Shown in pieces: positions 61,550-64,000 of a stretch of 64,000 nucleotides of DNA; within the stretch, counting starts at the first letter, position 1; the number at the start of each line of letters is the position of its first letter. The notes under the pieces were generated by a model. It worked only from the letters and a program-made list of their open reading frames with translations. It had not been told where the DNA came from and searched no databases. Origin of the DNA: Herbinix luporum (GTDB taxonomy: Bacteria > Bacillota > Clostridia > Lachnospirales > Lachnospiraceae); NCBI RefSeq assembly GCF_900070325.1, contig NZ_LN879430.1, forward strand, positions 1,171,379-1,235,378, given 5' to 3'. The translations under genes and the position numbers were made by a program.

Positions 61550-62251
61550 ATGAAAAAAACAAATTATTTAACTGTCAAAGAATTACCTGTATCGGAACGC
61601 CCCTATGAAAAATGCCAAGCTTATGGACCACAAAGTTTATCCGATGCAGAACTTCTTGCTGTTATCCTTAGATCCGGCAGCAAAGGACAAAGGGTCATAG
61701 ACTTAGCTGTAAATGTTCTTAATCATTCAAAAACCCATCCCGGACTTAAGGGTTTAAATTACCTGACTATGAAAGAACTAACTGAAATAAAAGGGATTGG
61801 AAAGGTAAAAGCCATTGAGCTTCTTTGTTTGACAGAACTGACTAAGAGAATGGCAAGGGAAGTACATAAAGAAAGCTTGGAGTTTATAACTCCCAGTAGC
61901 ATTGCCAATTATTATATGCAGGATATGCGTCATCTTTCTAGGGAACAGGTACGTCTTCTTATGCTTGATTCCAAATGTAAGTTTATCAATGATATGCTTA
62001 TGTCACAAGGCTCAGTAAATAGCTCTATTATGCCTGTTCGTGAGGTGTATATTCAAGCATTAAAAGAAGATGCTGTAAATATTGTCTTGGTTCATAACCA
62101 TCCAAGCGGTGATCCTTCTCCAAGCACAGAGGATATAAAAATTACAAAAAGGATGAAAGATGCAGGGAATTTAATTGGAATAAAACTTATGGATCATATT
62201 ATTATTGGCGATAATAAATATATCAGTTTAGCAGAACAGGGGTTATTATAA
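61550..62251 (+). CDS. radC: RadC family JAMM-domain protein
   Basis: The N-terminal helix-hairpin-helix region (about 1-95, with EIKGIGKVKAIELL) is followed by a JAB1/MPN-type domain with HNHPSGDPSPSTED, where His182, His184 and the Asp form the metal site. The old link to DNA repair is doubtful; the biochemical role is not known. 233 aa is normal. It precedes mreB, as in many Firmicutes. RBS is AAGGAGG. Confidence 0.94.
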   Translation: MKKTNYLTVKELPVSERPYEKCQAYGPQSLSDAELLAVILRSGSKGQRVIDLAVNVLNHSKTHPGLKGLNYLTMKELTEIKGIGKVKAIELLCLTELTKRMAREVHKESLEFITPSSIANYYMQDMRHLSREQVRLLMLDSKCKFINDMLMSQGSVNSSIMPVREVYIQALKEDAVNIVLVHNHPSGDPSPSTEDIKITKRMKDAGNLIGIKLMDHIIIGDNKYISLAEQGLL

Positions 62252-62301
62252 TTTATAGGCATTAATGACTTACCAAAGCGCATATAGGAGGTACTTAAAT
62301 A

Positions 62302-63324
62302 ATGGCTTTAAAAACATATGGCATAGATTTTGGAACCAGTACTATAAAAATTAGCAAAAAAGGACAGGGAATAGTTTTAGATGAGCGCAATATTATAGCC
62401 ATTGCAGATAGAAAAAACATTATAGCAATAGGAAATGAAGCATATGACATGTATGAGAAAGCACCCTCTAATATAGTTGTAACCCATCCGGTCAGAAATG
62501 GAGTTATTGCAGATGTAGCGAATATGTCAGCATTATTAGTTCAATTTATGAAGCAAGTCAGCAAATCTAAAAGGCCGGGAATGGCTGATTATATAGTTGC
62601 TACACCTTCAGATATTACAGAAGTAGAGCGCCGCTCCTTCTATGAATTAATAGCCAACTCCCAGCTTAAGGCCGGACGAATTAAAATAGTTGAAAAACCC
62701 ATTGCAGATGCTGTGGGAGCCGGACTTGATGTAATGTCAGCCAGGGGAGTTATGATTGTAGATATAGGAGCCGATACTACTGAGGTATCCATACTATCCT
62801 TAGGGGGTATCGTTCTTAGTAAATTAATCCCCATAGGGGGAAATAAGCTGGATGAAGCAATTAAAAGTATGGTTAAAAAATGTCATAATTTATATATCGG
62901 TGATAAAACGGCAGAGAGTATAAAAAAACAATTGGCCAGTGCCTTACCTGATGTGGAAGCAAAGATAAAGGTTTATGGTAGGGCTGTAGTAACAGGATTA
63001 CCGGTCAAAGAGGAGATAGATTCCAAAACCGTTTATAAAGCCATTGAGGAGTATCTCTATAACATAATAGATGCCATCCGTATTATTTTAGAAAGGACTC
63101 CCCCGGAGATTGCCTCTGATATTATTGACAGCGGAATTTATGTGACCGGAGGTTCAGCTAATATCTTCGGACTAGATGAATTGATTTCTAAGGAAACAGG
63201 ACTTTTGGTAAATATTTGTGATAATCCTGCAAGTACAGTTGCTAAAGGTCTAAGCAGAATAATGGATGAGCCGGAATTATCAACCCTGGCAGATTTTTTA
63301 AGGCCAAAAACTTTCGTAGATTAA
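62302..63324 (+). CDS. mreB: Rod shape-determining protein MreB
   Basis: Bacterial actin homologue that forms membrane-associated filaments guiding lateral wall synthesis. Phosphate-1 motif GIDFGTSTIKI, EKPIADAVGAGL, phosphate-2 VDIGADTTEVSIL and the adenosine motif VTGGSANIFGL are all present. 340 aa is normal. It heads the mre group with mreC following. It might instead be called Mbl or MreBH; the position next to mreC favours MreB. RBS is TAGGAGG. Confidence 0.95.
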   Translation: MALKTYGIDFGTSTIKISKKGQGIVLDERNIIAIADRKNIIAIGNEAYDMYEKAPSNIVVTHPVRNGVIADVANMSALLVQFMKQVSKSKRPGMADYIVATPSDITEVERRSFYELIANSQLKAGRIKIVEKPIADAVGAGLDVMSARGVMIVDIGADTTEVSILSLGGIVLSKLIPIGGNKLDEAIKSMVKKCHNLYIGDKTAESIKKQLASALPDVEAKIKVYGRAVVTGLPVKEEIDSKTVYKAIEEYLYNIIDAIRIILERTPPEIASDIIDSGIYVTGGSANIFGLDELISKETGLLVNICDNPASTVAKGLSRIMDEPELSTLADFLRPKTFVD

Positions 63325-63377
63325 TATATGGTAGGATAAATAAAAGTTCTTATCAGTGTATATAGGAGTTAGTATCA

Positions 63378-64000
63378 ATGAGACGTAGAGCAAGATACAA
63401 TTTTAAGCCAAAACATGGACTTATTGTAGGAGTAATTTTATGTATTATTCTTATAATTTTGTCATTTCGTTTTGAAGGTATATTTTATCCCGTAAGGAAC
63501 GCAGTGGGAACCGTCATTACCCCAATGCAACAAGGTATCAATACAGTCGGAACATTTATTTCTGACAGAATGGAAACCTTAAAAAATATACGGGAACTTA
63601 TACAGGAGAATAAAAAGTTAAAGGATCAGGTAAGCGTTTTATCCTATGAAAATAAGCTTCTATTACAAAACAAGTATGAACTTGACGAACTAAGAAAATT
63701 ATATGAACTTGATCAAAAGTACTTTGATTATCCAAAAGTTGCCGCCCGTATTATCGATAAGGACATCAATAATTGGTACAATGTATTTACTATAGATAAA
63801 GGTACTAAGGACGGACTGGCCGTTGATATGAACGTACTTGCCGGTAGTGGTCTTGTTGGTATAATTACTGAGTGTTATTATAATCATTCAGTAGTAAGAG
63901 CCATAATTGATGATAAAAGTGCGGTACAGGGAATGTTTTTAAAAACATCCGATACTTGTTTTGTTCAAGGAGATCTCAAATTAATGGAGAAAGGTAAAAT
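63378..64000 (+). CDS. mreC: Rod shape-determining protein MreC (partial)
   Basis: Starts at the ATG at 63378 after ATAGGAG and runs off the window edge (207 codons visible). It has a basic N-terminus (RRRARYNFKPKH), one transmembrane helix (about 14-32), a coiled-coil (about 66-110) and the start of the beta-rich periplasmic-type domain (AARIIDKDINNWYNVFTIDKG, GLVGIITE). MreC links MreB to the elongasome. It follows mreB by 53 bases; mreD is expected beyond the edge. Confidence 0.93.
   Translation, partial: MRRRARYNFKPKHGLIVGVILCIILIILSFRFEGIFYPVRNAVGTVITPMQQGINTVGTFISDRMETLKNIRELIQENKKLKDQVSVLSYENKLLLQNKYELDELRKLYELDQKYFDYPKVAARIIDKDINNWYNVFTIDKGTKDGLAVDMNVLAGSGLVGIITECYYNHSVVRAIIDDKSAVQGMFLKTSDTCFVQGDLKLMEKGK

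Overview
The window looks like a core-genome stretch of a low-GC, anaerobic, spore-forming member of the Clostridia, most likely a Lachnospiraceae-type bacterium (inference). Supporting signs are AT-rich intergenic DNA, strong GGAGG-type ribosome binding sites, a flavodiiron protein, sporulation genes (spoIVA, a GerMN lipoprotein), the clostridial IspH-ribosomal protein S1 fusion, and biotin-dependent Na+ decarboxylase subunits. Nearly all genes lie on the + strand. I saw no tRNA, rRNA, CRISPR array, prophage or insertion sequence.

Layout. 1-2.9 kb: the start of an unidentified membrane protein (minus strand), a D-Ala-D-Ala carboxypeptidase and a flavodiiron protein. 3.0-5.7 kb: divergent uxaC and kdgK (hexuronate use), followed by an 18-bp tandem palindromic repeat. 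5.9-9.6 kb: two unknown membrane-anchored proteins flanking an aconitase-family hydratase. 9.9-14.0 kb: folD, rimO, pgsA, cinA. 14.1-19.6 kb: GerMN lipoprotein, flavoprotein, cmk, ispH-S1, and an orphan CheR. 19.8-27.7 kb: plsX-acpP, then rnc-smc-ftsY and a threonine dehydratase. 28-29.7 kb: recA (with an SOS box) and recX. 29.9-34.9 kb: a five-gene biotin-dependent carboxyltransferase/Na+ decarboxylase operon. 35.0-43.3 kb: ylxM-ffh-rpsP-khpA-rimM-trmD-rplS-lepB-rbgA-rnhB-flhB-like-yraN-pgeF. 43.4-50.1 kb: DUF512 protein, der, plsY, gpsA, a second signal peptidase I, spoIVA. 50.4-61.0 kb: SH3/NlpC-P60 hydrolase, membrane-anchored MutS relative, rnhA, mutS, mutL, miaA, and a PLP enzyme of the YnbB family. 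61.2-64.0 kb: DUF4321 protein, radC, mreB and the start of mreC.

How the genes fit together. Most are housekeeping: phospholipid synthesis (plsX, acpP, plsY, gpsA, pgsA), SRP targeting and secretion (ftsY, ylxM, ffh, two lepB), ribosome assembly and modification (rimO, rpsP, rimM, trmD, rplS, rbgA, der), DNA repair and chromosome structure (recA, recX, smc, mutS, mutL, radC, cinA, two RNases H), and cell shape and envelope (mreB, mreC, DacF-like, NlpC/P60). The most system-like part is the 29.9-34.9 kb operon. It encodes both an acyl-CoA carboxyltransferase and a pyruvate/oxaloacetate carboxyltransferase, one separate biotin carrier, and the beta and gamma subunits of a Na+-pumping decarboxylase. 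That combination suggests a transcarboxylase/Na+ pump hybrid. Several transcription units (plsX, ylxM, lepB, the carboxyltransferase operon, the NlpC/P60 gene) carry dyads or repeats right at the predicted transcription start. These are the best candidates for undescribed regulation.
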